64,000 bases of DNA from positions 72,366,095 to 72,430,094 of the forward strand of contig OY294044.1 of NCBI GenBank assembly GCA_958510825.1, written 5' to 3'. The position numbers and the translations under genes are program-made. Positions 11,690 to 24,800 of the stretch are shown piece by piece; the stretch's first letter is position 1; every line of letters starts with the position of its first letter. The stretch is from Brachypterus glaber. Taxonomy: Eukaryota > Arthropoda > Insecta > Coleoptera > Kateretidae. The notes under the pieces were generated by a model. The model did not search any database. It had not been told where the DNA came from and saw only the letters and a program-made list of their open reading frames with translations.

Positions 11690-12440
11690 ACAAAAATACG
11701 CTTTTATCTCGGCGCGTGAAATGGATATTTATTTTCAAATTCACTTTCAGCAACCTTAAAAAGTACAATATACCAATTTTCACGAAAACAACCCCCCGCC
11801 CCTGAGGGGGTGGAGTTAGCAACCTCAAAAACCCAAATACACCAATTTTCACAACCACCCCCACCCCTCAGGGAGTGAAATTAGAAAAAATTTATTGTCA
11901 GATTCAGATACGTCGACCCCAAAAACTCTTATATACCAATTTTGACGAAAGTATTGGAAGTATTTAAAAATATTCACCCCCTCAGGGGTGGAGGTAAAAA
12001 AACTTATTATCAAATTATTATCAAATCCGATTTCAGAAACCTTAAATCCCCTATACAGCAATTTTCAATTTTTTGTAAAAAAAAATGTATTTTTCCCCAA
12101 TGTTCACCAAAAACAATCCCTTTTGATAACATACCTGCATGCCAAATTTAAAGTCTCTAGCTTAAAGAGTTTTTAAGTTATCGTGCTCACAAAATTTCCC
12201 AGACAAAACGACCGACCGACAGACAATTTTTTTTGCTCGAAAATGATTTATAAAACGTCATAAAACGCAAAAAAAAATTTTTGCACGAAATTTTCAAAAT
12301 GGCAAAATATGTATGACAAAAATTTTTGGAAATTTGGTTCTTAATTTTTATATTTTGTGATAAAACGTCAAAAAAATGACCGTTCCAGATCGAGTTCAAG
12401 GTCGCAAAATTGGTTTTTATTTGCGTCACTATACCCTACA
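11690..12440. repeat. Dispersed repeat, family H, copy 1, with internal ~75-bp subrepeats
   Basis: The phrases CCTCAGGGGTGGAG, AGCAACCTCAAAAACCC and TATACCAATTTTCACGAAAA recur in order several times. They are followed by a GACCGACCGACAGACA track and ATAAAACGTCATAAAACGC. The same arrangement occurs at 61285-61860 next to the sulfotransferase gene. Confidence 0.6.
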
Positions 12441-12493
12441 AAATAAACCCAAAATTAAAATAGTTAAAATAATGAAGGTTATATTAAATCTTA

Positions 12494-12499
12494 TTTATT
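12494..12499 (-). terminator. Candidate coatomer alpha polyadenylation signal
   Basis: AATAAA on the minus strand, 77 nt beyond the stop codon at 12576-12578. Confidence 0.45.
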
Positions 12500-12575
12500 A
12501 ATACCTAGAAAATATTATACATAATATACTAAAACTTTTAAAATAAAAATATCCATAATAATAACAATAAATAAT

Positions 12576-13217
12576 TTATCTGAACTGATGTACACTTATC
12601 CTTAGTCCGATCGTATCTTTCCCAATTTCTGCAACCCCACAAACATTACAAACACATCCCTTGTATTTAGGCAAATATGAAGCACTGCATAAAGGACATT
12701 TTTCTTCAGGTTTTCCCCTATAAATAGGAGTATACGAATACCCACACAGAGAAAACGGATTGTGCTCATCATAATGCAACTGTAACTCATCAGTTAAGTT
12801 AGAATCACATGCTTGCAATATTTTTCTGGCTTGCAGTGCTACTTCTTGCCTTGGGCCTAGTTCTAACAGTCTTTTAGCCAGTGATGAAGCTGTTTTGTAG
12901 TTTTTAAGCTTAAAAAACATATTTAAAGCTGTTCGGAGAGTTAGAATTTGATGAATTGGTTGTAATTTGCTATGGGTAAAGTATGCAGCCATTTCTAACT
13001 GTCGTTTTTGTTCTTCTATGGTGCCTTTTGGTAATGTTTTACGTAAAGTCTCCATTTGAAGCCCACAAATGTACTCACTGCAAATTTTAAGCAACTGTTG
13101 TGCTTCAGATATTTCTTGCTTGTTCTCAACAACAAGTAAAGTTATGCCTAAGAGTAGGGATTGGAGTTTTTCTATAGCTTCTGTGAATTTTCCGCCAGTT
13201 GTGAGTTGATAGCATAC
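12576..13217 (-). CDS. alphaCOP: Alpha-COP coding exon 7: C-terminal domain
   Basis: [19 protein letters not shown] to the stop. It holds the epsilon-COP-binding domain and ends in a four-cysteine pattern, CPLC then CNVCG 17 residues later, that resembles a zinc ribbon. From memory the human protein lacks part of this pattern. Confidence 0.95.
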   Translation of the reverse strand, partial: VCYQLTTGGKFTEAIEKLQSLLLGITLLVVENKQEISEAQQLLKICSEYICGLQMETLRKTLPKGTIEEQKRQLEMAAYFTHSKLQPIHQILTLRTALNMFFKLKNYKTASSLAKRLLELGPRQEVALQARKILQACDSNLTDELQLHYDEHNPFSLCGYSYTPIYRGKPEEKCPLCSASYLPKYKGCVCNVCGVAEIGKDTIGLRISVHQFR

Positions 13218-16200
13218 CTTGAAATAATACATAAAAAATTACTTACTTAGTATCCCACTAGTCAAGGTTAATTGTGTGGAGTCATTTTTAGAGGTAGCTA
13301 CTACTCAAAGATTATAAACAAAACGGTACCAGGTCCTGTTTTTGGGTAAAAAGTGATATCAGCTGGGGGAAAACGAATCGCATATTAGTTAAAATTCTTC
13401 AGTATTATTAAATAAAATACGGTTCGCATTAAATTAAATAAACTAATAAAATAAATCAAATCCTGGTAGCAATGTTGAACGTATTTTCTGCGGCAAACAC
13501 CTTCCAAAGGCTGAGGATTTAGAACCGTAAATCAGTGGGAAATTAATCGGTTTAATAAATTTTTGACCAAAGGAAATTAAACTCTTGCAGTTTTTATACC
13601 ATTTAAATTAAATTAACCTTGCAGAAGCTTTTTGATACCTTTTAAATATTATTTAATCTAGGGAGCCTGAATAAAGTGACATTAAACTTCACACAAAAGA
13701 TTTTGAAACAAGCATTGATTTTGAGGCTAAAAAGGCAACTAAGCATGTCTGCTGTTAACAATGAAGAACACTGTTTTCTCCAAAGTGCTTTGGTGCCAAA
13801 CATATTTGGTAACAAATCTGTCTAAATTTAATTTCTAATAGATAGAAGTTTAAACACTATTCGTAGCGAGTATAAAAATAAATTAATTTTTTTTATTTAG
13901 TTTTAAATAAAACATTGTTAATACATTTTATTGATATTTTGTAATATACAGGGTGTATTTGAAATAGCGTAGAAAATTTTAACAGGTGATTCTACATGAT
14001 AAAATATGACAAAAAGTTCCTATAAGCATATGTCTAAAAATGCGTCATAAGGGAGCTACGCCCCTTTGAAATTGGCTAAAAAAATCGGTTTTATTCAATA
14101 ACTCAGGAACCCTTTGAGATATATTAACGAGGTTTTGCACGTGAATTAATCCTAATAAGGCCCATCTTTGTATGTCATTTTCACATACTTATTTAAACCA
14201 AGGGTATGCGAAACGGGGGGGTGCCTTATCAGTTTTTGTCCCAAACTTTTTTCTGTGTAACTGTTTTGCAATTTTATTTTTGAAATATGATTCCTCAGGT
14301 CAAAATACATAAAAAACGTACTCTTGTTGTAATACTGTAGGATTAACCGTTTTCGAGAAAAGTTCATTTGAAGGTGAACTTTGACGGATAGAGGACGAAA
14401 AATTAAGTACTAATATGTTTAAAACCAAAATTTCAATGATGCAGGGTTATTCTACATCAAAAACTAAGAAAAAAAGTTTCCATACATGTAGGTCGAAAAA
14501 ACGCTTTTAAAGCTACCATAGCCCTTTAAAAATGTTGCATATTTAGGAGACCATAGCACCATTAGGATTGATTTTTGGAAGTACCTGTATATGAGGTTTT
14601 TTTCTTAGTTTTTAATGTACATTCGCCCTGCATCATTAAAATTTTGGTTTTCAACATTTTAGTATTTAATTTTTCGTCCTCGAACCGTGGAATTTCACCT
14701 TCAAATGAATGTTTCTCGAAAACGGTTAATCCTACAGTATTACAACAAGAGTACCTTTTTTATGTATTTTGACCTAAGGAATCATATTTCAAAAATAAAA
14801 TTGCAAAACAGTTACACAGAAAAAAGTTTGGGACAAAAAACTGATAAGGCCCCCCGTTTCGCATACCCCTGGTTTAAATAAGTACGTGAAAATGACATAC
14901 AAAGATGGGCCTTATTAGGATTAATTCACGTGCAAAACCTCGTTAATATATCTCAAAGGGTTCCTGAGTTATTAAATAAAAACCGATTTTTTTAGCCAAT
15001 TTCAAAGGGGCGTAGCTCCCTTATGACGCATTTTTAGACATATGTTTATAGGAACTTTTTGTCATATTTTATCATGTAGAATCACCTGTTAAAATTTCCT
15101 ACGCTATTTCAAATACACCGTGTACATGTAATGTCATTTCTATTACATAAATCAAAAGGGTCAATTTGCAAAGAAAAACTGGACCCTGTAAAAATTACTA
15201 AACCCTGTGACATTCCGCAGTTTTAACGAGTTTTATCGTCTTACTTAATGAACGAAAACTGCCAGATGGCAAAAACGTCTACGATCGAGATTTGAAGCAT
15301 TCTAGATTTTTGAAACTGTAAATATAGAATTTTCTCTAGGCCAATAAGAAAAATGCCTGGATTTCGACAACTTTCACAAAAATTACATCATGAATATGTT
15401 AAATTATTCAGATTTCGCACACTATTTCAAAGATTTTTAAATGCTGTGGGACTGTTTTATTTGTATTTGTAAAGTGCTGTACTAAACTGTTTGGATTTTA
15501 TTGTCAAGGAAGAAGAGTAGCTACTAAAAGTGAAGAGTATCTATTATAATTTGGTTGTAATTTTTGTAACAATCGAATAAGGTAATAAAATACTTATAAT
15601 TATGACCCATAAAGATTATAAATTATAACTAAATAAATAAACATATCTTTATAATGCCGTCGTTTGTGCATCCGGCCATATAGCGGCCACCGACTAACTA
15701 CTATTTAAAATCAAATTACGATCTAGATGGCTTCAAATCTCGCTCATAGATACTAGCGCTTTTTAGTCAATACGTAATCAGATCGAACTACAAGTTACCG
15801 GGGTTTGGTCTCAACCCTTTTTGTGTTGAGTTTGATTCATTTAATTTAGGGTCCCGAATGTTATCTAGTAAACTTACCTGTAATTTAGCAACCAAGTCAT
15901 TTAATTTAACAGCGACCGCTGGTAAGTTATTTTTTGGGTTACTATCCTTCCAATTTCTTAATGGACGACTAAATAACGACGGAACGTTGTTCTGCCAAGT
16001 GCTGATGGTTCTTGAACTTCCATATATTTGCATAAATAATGCTTCATAAGGCTTGAAATTTACTACGCCAATTTGGTCATGTAACAGTCTTGCAGCTGAT
16101 TCAAACAAACCTAAAAATAAAAAAAAAAAACATTCAAAAAAGTCAAAAGTCGTGAAGATATGTAATGATTCTCATTTCATAAGATGGTCGTTTTCCTGTG

Positions 16201-18781
16201 ACCTAGTTAGCATTTTCCACCCGTTGCCATGACAGCAGTCGGAAAGTGACAATTAGCTTATTTTACATATCTGCTGTCCGAGAAAAAGTGAACATCAAAC
16301 ACGAAACGTCAAATAAATAAAATTAATTTTAAGAAAAATTTTCTTTGGGATTTTCTAAAATACTCCTAAAAATAGGGATTGTATTTCACAAAAATTGGTA
16401 TACGGGGGTTTTCGAGGTTGCGGGATAAAAATCTAAAGCCAGAATTATTTTTTTAAATATGGCGGACATAATTAACAAAATGTTTAATACTATCAAATTA
16501 TATTAGTGTCCTTCGATTATACAATTAATAAACAAATATCGGGACTAATAGTATAGTATATAATAAATAAAAACACTAAGTTTTATGCACTAGCGACGTT
16601 TCGTCTTTAATTAAGACTTTATCAAGCTAAAAGAGAGAGACAGACCTTATGTAATAACACAAAAAAGGTATATAACTTAAAAAAAAATAAAAAAAGTCTA
16701 CTTTTTAATCTTGTGCCTAGATAATACGAAAAGCATTTACCTTAGCATAGTTAAAACACTACATTTATCATAAATATTATTTAAATAAATAATTAAAGAC
16801 TTCAAATATGAATAACTAAATTTATAAACAATTATTGCGTATGATATACATCTTTATTTCGGATATGTTATGGCCTAACAATATATTATGGCCTAATGTT
16901 GGCTTATGGTCACAACTACAAATATCACTTTTTGTTTAATAAATTAATAGCAAAAAAACATTTTTAAGAACAAGCTTTTATTTCAGTGCACTAAAAAGAA
17001 GAAAATAAACTTTTAATTAAATCAAACCCAAACCTAAATCAAATTTTATTACATTATACAATTTTATATAATATAGAAGCTTGTCGCGAGTTTTCCTGTG
17101 TAAATTTATTTTATAAAAAATCTCGGGACAAGCTTTTATATCATATAAAATTGTATAATGTAACAAAATGATGGGTTTGATTTACTTGAAAGTTTATTTT
17201 CTTCTTTTTAGTGCACTTAAATAAAAGCTTGTTCTTAAAAATGTTTTTTTACTATTAATTTATTTTTCTTTTTTTAGTCGTCAAAACTTTGTAGGATACG
17301 AACTTTTTTTCGAATATGGGCGCCGAACCAGAAGCTTTATTCAGGGCGCCGAAATGCAAAGGCCGGCCCTGTATATTATTAAATGCATGGTAATCCTTAC
17401 ATGTATATTTGTTTATGTTTGAATAACAGAAATTTTTATGACTAAAAAAAAAGGTCTCACATCTAAAAAGATGTGGGTAAATAAGAAAGGGACTCTTTAA
17501 ATTTTAGGGGTGGGGAGGTTGGGTGTAAATTCTATATAAAACTGTACTGTCATCAGAGATAAGCATGTGTACCGAATTACAGCTCTCTACGTTAATTCTA
17601 AGTGGGTGAAACAGAGAGGGGGGTTAACTTACCCTTATACGCGTATGGGAGTGATGGGGAGACGAGGGGGGATGTAAAATTTATTGTAAAATTTTATTAA
17701 TACTAAATGAGTATGGAACCTAATTTTAGTTTTAAATTATCTTGTGTAGGTAAAAATGGATTTTTTTTATTTTAGGGGGGTTGGGGGGTTTCATATAAAA
17801 TTAATTAATTAAGCATGTGTTTAGTTTTTTAAGTGTATTTTAAGTGGTCGAAAAAGCCTTTGGCAGATTGGCCCTAAACAAACATACATACTAATAACAA
17901 ACATTGCAAGTCAAATAAAAACTTTAAAAATATATCAAATTTAATGACAGAACTCGATTTAGGTGATCATAATTAGTCAAATACCCTAATCTGGCAAATT
18001 TAAGTCCTTATAAAAGTTCTATTGAACCTTAGAGAGTTGAGGTAATTACCTGCAGCAACGTGATCAGCGGGCAACTGTGAATTCCTTGTCCAAATCAACG
18101 GTGCACTAGGTCCTGGCGTCGGCAAATGTACGAAGTTGTCCGCTGTCTCCGCGGTTTCCGTAGGTCCCAAATCTGGTATCTCGAGGTCCTCCACGTCCCA
18201 ACCTCCCTCACCACCATCGGCACCGACCTAGACGAATAGATAATTAAAGAACACCCTGAATAGTTTTTTAGAAAAAAAAAAACAGCGGGGCAGGTCAATT
18301 TATATCGTGTAAACTTACTTGAAAGCAAACTATACAGTATAGTATATTCTATAACTAGTATGGAATAGACAATATTCCGCGAGAGCGGAAAGTTTGTCAT
18401 ACGAGCCGGCAGACGAGTATGACGGTCCCGCGAGCGCGGAATGACTATTCCATACGTGTTGTAGACTATACTTTTTCTTCGACTGCAAATATGAAACACA
18501 TATTCTTAAATAAAGCAATTAATGTTATTTAATAATTTTATCAAATCAGTAGTTAAAAAGATTTTTATTTAATTTTAGCACATATTTACAAATTATAATG
18601 CAAAAATTGAAGGTTATGTCAGATTGTTGTGACATATATCAGGTTTAAATATTTAACAATAGATGGAGTAGTTTTAATTTTTTGAACTAAATTGATAAAA
18701 AACTGGTCAAATATTAAGAAAAACTATAAACTTTATGTAATTTTAACGCAAATTGCATTAAATTATTCAATATTTCATGGT

Positions 18782-18853
<72 letters not shown>

Positions 18854-21800
18854 TGCTAATTTTGATACAGTTTTATTTACTTTTATAAACAAAAGATGTC
18901 ACTACATGTTCTCATTCTAACACTTGATACGGAATATTCATACCGTATCTAGAGCTAGAATGGATTCATTCTGTGTTTGCAAAGTGCGTGTATTTGCATT
19001 AAGAGAAGAAACGTCATAAGTGAAAATCTATTAACACGGTATAACCCGAAATTAAAAGTTATTTGTAAAAAATCTTTTTTTTTAATTTTTTCGCTATGCA
19101 ATAACAGCGTCGACATGGCAGACTGGTTAGTTAGAGATAGTCTCTGGTTTACTATTTTTTTTTTTTTTGAGTTCTAATTCATCAAACTGAATGCAAACGG
19201 TTTGGAATTCTTCTCGATGTTTGAAGATTTGTGTGTTATTCGAATAATATCACAGGCACACACAAAAAAAAAGAAAGGTCTGTTTCCTTAGACGAGAAAA
19301 ACATTTCTATACGTTTTTGGGGTAGCTGAATCCCAATCGGGTGTTGGTTGGACTCAGTCAGGTTGAATTTCGTTGCTAACCTCAAAAAAGTGATGAAAGT
19401 TGAAACATTTCATCACTTTTTTGAAGTTAGCAACGAAGTGAGACCTGACCAAGTCAAACCAATCCCAGATTCGGATTCAGCGACCCCAAAAACGTATAGA
19501 AATGTTAGTGTCGTCTGGGGAAGCAGACCTTTTTTTGTGTGCCTGTGTAATTTTTTAACGTTTAAATAAGGAAACAAAACAAAATTATATGCTCTATTCT
19601 CATTAGAATAACAATATGATTGGACAAAAACACGTGGCCAGATATACTATAAATGATAATGGTTAATGAACACGTTAAAAATAATCAGTATATTTTTTCA
19701 GTATATATTTCATTAATATCAGTTTCGGGTCCATTAATGAAGTTTAGTGTCACTTCATTTAGGGACCCTATCTGAGTTTTATATACCTCCGTCGACACTT
19801 TGTCCTCCGGGTCCATTTCGACGTCGTCGTCGTCGCCCCAACCTTCTGCAACTTCCACCTCCACGTCGGCAGAGGGTTCGACCATGAGAGATTTCATGCT
19901 GGGAGTAGCGGCATTTGCTGCTGTGTTTTCGAAGAAACTCTGAAATAAATTATATTTTTATTAAATTAAATAATTGTTTATTAAAAATAGGTCTCGCCAG
20001 ATTTTGAAACTTTTTTTACGAATTTTTATTGCGACCCACCCGTGGGTCACATCGCACCAGGTAACTATTTTGGCGGTGGGTCGCGCCAGCGGAAACGTAT
20101 TAAAACATGGCCCTTGGTGCCCCTTTCAGTTCGTTTTGGAGGGGAGACTTCCCCGTCCTCCCTTTATTTACAGTCCTGACGTCGAAAACCCTTCTCTGCG
20201 AAAGTTATTTTAATTAAAAACCAGCTAAACAGTTGCAAGCACCTTGTCAAAATATCGGCACTAGGCACTAATTTAAAACGTTATGAAATAGGAAGTCATG
20301 TGAATAGGCAACCATCAATACACCTTGCATAATTTATTTAAGTTTGAAAGTCTGTATCTCCAAAACGTTATATTTTAGCAAAAATTGGATATAACATTTT
20401 TTGTATAGCTTAAAAATAAATTTCATTTGAAATATAATTTTTTGAAATCGGTTTATAAATAAGTGAGTTATGCTAAAAAAACATTTTACTGCTTTAAACG
20501 CTAATATCTCGAAAACAATGTATTTTAGGAAAAAAATGTTTATAACATTTTTTAAGCAATTTTAAAAAATCTTTCATATAAGTGGTAAATTATTAAAATA
20601 CAATAACACAAGTCTACAGAAAAAATCTCTATCCGATTTCACAAAAAAAAAGATACATCGCACAGTTTTTCCACAAATCGTTTATAAAGTGTATAATTAT
20701 TGAAATTTATATACTTTTTAAATGATTTGTGAAAAAACTGCGCGATATTTTTTTTATGGCGAAATAGGTTTCAGCGCATCAAAAAACATAGGTAGTGATA
20801 CGTTAGAACCTTGGGACAGAGAGTTTTTTTTTTTTGTGAATTTATTCATCTTCACCTAAGCACGAAATCACAAAAAATATATATAAAAAGTCTAGTGCCA
20901 TTGGCACTTAGACCCTTTTATACCCTTTAATTATAGTTGGTACTATGTTACAATTACAAAGGGTCTAAGTGCCAATGGCACTTAGACTCTGCAAGTTATA
21001 CTCTTATACGATTTGTAAAAAAACTGCGCGATGATTTTTTTTATTTATGGTGAAATCGGTTTCAGGGATCAAAAAACAGAGGAAATGATGGGTTAAAACC
21101 ATATGACAGATATTTTTTTTTTGTAGGCATATGTAATTAACTTAATTCTGGACCCCGGAGGTAAACGACACCATGTCACAAAAACGTAATTTTTCAGGAG
21201 AGCAAGTTTTCGATTCTCTTTTAACACTAAATCCATGGGCATGGTTTTGTTGTCCATTGTATTATTTCCGTTATTTATAGTTACAAGACATAGTGATCTG
21301 TACCTCTATATAAATCGGGTTCCAGAATTATAACCAAAAAACCCTAAAAATAAGAGTTTTGCCCAATTCTTACCCCCTTACACCCAATCTAATCAGCTTT
21401 TCGAAATATGATAAGAAACAATATGCAAAAAACCGTCGATATCTTTTTTAGAAATGAGTTTACAGACAGACAGACACTGGCACTTTTAATAGTACTAAGT
21501 GCCGATGTAACTTACCCTGCTAACAGTCAACAAAGGCCAATTCGATTCAGCCTGTTGAATCGGAGGAGGCGGTCTTAAAAATTTCGCATTCGGATCCACG
21601 TCAGGCAATTTTTTATCGTCCCCAATCTGCGCCTTTATGTTCTCAGCTTCTTCATGCATACCGTGCGTAGCAGCTGTCAGGTAAGCCAAAGAAAGTTGAT
21701 TTGAAGCTTTTAACACCTTGACACGTTCATCCAGGTCACCTAGTAACAGTGCCCCGTGATACTGAGAGGATCTCGCTTTACGAATTTCGGCAATTTTAGT

Positions 21801-24800
21801 CATTTTCTTAAGTTTTTCCAAATTACCAGTTATAAGATACAAGAACGATAACTTTTCGAAGCTTTTAGTTCGTTGGTAACACATCTCCACGACCTGGTGG
21901 TTGCCTTGCCACAAGGCAGCTTGGGCAAGTTCATCCCAGCATTGTTTATCGTTCAACGATTTAGCTGCTTCCAGGGCTATTTCTATGTTACCACATTCTA
22001 GAGCTAAACTAAACCTTGTTTTATCATCTTTAACAAAGTGTAGGGCTACTTCAGGGTACCCTTTTTGCTGCAAGTACGAAATTATAGACTGGCCCACTAG
22101 TCTGGAATTTCTCACCATGTACAAGACTTCTTCATATTTGTGGTTGATCAGGGCAAGTTTGAATTTGTACTCAGTGGGGTCTACTGTCAAAACTCTGGGT
22201 TTGCACTCGCGATCGAGACAATAGACTTGACTGCCTTTTACGCGGGTTATGTAAATTGGGAGGTCCAAGGTTCGTATTATTCCATGATCACTGTAAAAAT
22301 TTATTTATTTATTTAATTAAACGGGAAACCCCAATACAAGTTAACAAAAATATATAAATTTAACAAAAATTAAATATAAGAAAAAGAATACTATGGTCTG
22401 TTTCATCAAGCAAGATAGTAAATTCAAAATCGCACAGTGAATATTTTCAAAACCGATTCGAATATTGGATGTGCGAATATACTGCGTAGTTTATTTTATA
22501 AAACATAACTATATTCTATACACAAACGTATACTATTCAAACCTGTTGTAAAAATATTTACTGTGCAATTTTTAATTTACTATCTTGCTTGAAAAAAACA
22601 GACCATATTTATAAATCTATAAAACTTAACAAGTATAGGAACCAAGTAAGATACTACATAATACTATAAGGGAACGTTCAAGTATTACGTAACGCAAATT
22701 GTACCAAAATCATACACTTCATATCCCGGTTCCCGCGTTATTAAAGGCTGTAGAGATTTTAAATTTTGGCTACCCCCCCTAACACACCCCCTATTTGGGA
22801 GGAAGCCAAAACATGAAATCTCTACATCCTTTAATTAAGTAATTAAGTTATTAGTTTGTAGATCAAGGTAAAACACGGAACAGATGAGATTTTAAACTAT
22901 TGTAAGTAATTCCTACGACTCAATATTATAATTATTAACTATATTCATCATCCTATTTATAGGAGAAAATACCATATAATTAGTATGATGATGATGTATA
23001 GAATAAATTTGTCTGTCTTGTGTTTGTGATAGGAACCCTTATGTCTAGTAATTCAAGAAGATCCGGAGAATTAATTAATATATCCATTACTCTTATTAAA
23101 GTACCAAAATATACGAGTGAGAAATCACTAATTGTGAACTGTGCACACAGTCTCGGTCACAGGGGGCCTCAGAATAGGATACAAAGTTGTCGGGCCCGGT
23201 CCTATGTGGGGGGCAGCAAGATTGGTAAAAAACAGGCTAAAAAAATACAAGCTATGCATGTGCTGCGTCGTTTCGGGGCATGTCCCAAACCGTCTTTGCA
23301 CAGAGTGTGGTCACACTTTCCTATTAAACTACAATTGCAATGGCAAACGCACCGTACGTTTGCCTTGACCTCTTGAGGGATACTTTTTTCATTTAAATTA
23401 ATTTAGTAGCATAAAGTTAAAAATGCTTTTTATTGTAAAAAAAGTATACACCTGAAGATGTGCGAATCTTGGCCATTGGTTGTCGCTTGTGATTGGAGAC
23501 AAAGCAAATGGCAACAGCTATGGCCAGTGAGCGTTAATGAATTCGTTAAATTTAATTTTGCGTAATTTTTTAACTTAAAAAATTCGTACTTAAAGATATT
23601 TGAGGCTTTAGTTTCAGAATTGCGTAGAGAACTTACTTTTACATATCGCATCCTTGCTTCAAAAGTGACACAACTCAAAATTCACGTTTTTTTGAGTTAA
23701 TACCAACCCTGTGACACTCCGCAGTTTTAACTATGACTGAAATCCGCCAGATGGCGAAATATTCTACGAGCGAGATATGGAGCATTCTAGATTTATGATT
23801 TTATAAAATTCTATGGCACATAACCTCAAATTTTGTTTGTTAGAAATCAACGTCAAAATATTTTATAAGTTGCTACTAAGTGCCTATTTACAAGCTCACA
23901 TAAGAACATAAGCCGATCACGGCATTGAATTCTTATGTTTTATGTTCTTATGCAAGCTTCTGGATTTGCCTTAAACTATAATACTTTTATCGGTATTATG
24001 TGATTACTTTTAGTATTTTGTGATAACAAACGTTTTACTATAGTTTGGTAACATTAAACGTATTTATAGTTGACACAAGAAAATATAGTACTTAAGAATT
24101 CAATATTAAATGACGAGAATCATGGCTTACAGTTTTTGATGTGCCACATATAAAGATTTAGAGACTTTGTGGGCTAGCCTATTTGTAATTTCTAAAAGGT
24201 ATCTATAACTTACCTTAGAATAACCAAATATGTTCTCATAAAAACACACACTAAAAATAAACGTCACTGTGAACATATGTTTATAATGTCACTGTTTACG
24301 CATGGCGCCATCTAGCAGCCACCGACTAACTACCATTACTAAAATTACGATCTAGAAGGCTTCCGATCTCGCTCGTAGATACCAGCGCTTTGTAGTCAAT
24401 ACGTAACCAAATCGAACTACAAGTTATCAGTCCTTATTCTCTACGTTCATGGTTAATACCATGAATGGAATCGGTAAACCACCCTACATAAATTAACAAA
24501 ATTATGTCCACTTAGCTCAGAAGAGACTATGGAGAGTGGATGGCGCTTCTGCGTTTTTGAAGTTTCAAAACTGAACATAGGTTGCATAGTCGAAAATTCA
24601 AAAACGCATTATTTTGAGTTGTGCCGTGTTTGCAAATTAAAATAATAACACTTCTTTAAAAAAAGACGTTAAAAATTACACATATAGGAATAAAATGATA
24701 CAACTCAAAATAATTCATCAAATTCATAAAATCATAAAAATCGCCGTAATTCAAAAGGGGTATTTTTCAGGGTTGTTAAGTGGATTAAACCAAAAATTCA

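Noticed and set aside
14152..14881. Similar short frames on both strands (14152-14367 and 14687-14881) encoding nearly the same peptide
   Set aside because: They are the two arms of one palindromic family A element. The peptide repeat simply reflects the inverted repeat.
18095..18499. 134-codon minus-strand frame overlapping alpha-COP exon 5
   Set aside because: It is out of frame with the conserved exon and runs into a hairpin repeat; a shadow frame.
21460..21480. CRISPR-like or regulatory meaning of CAGACAGACAGACA tracks
   Set aside because: These short tracks recur within dispersed repeat families G, H and J and are simple-sequence expansions.
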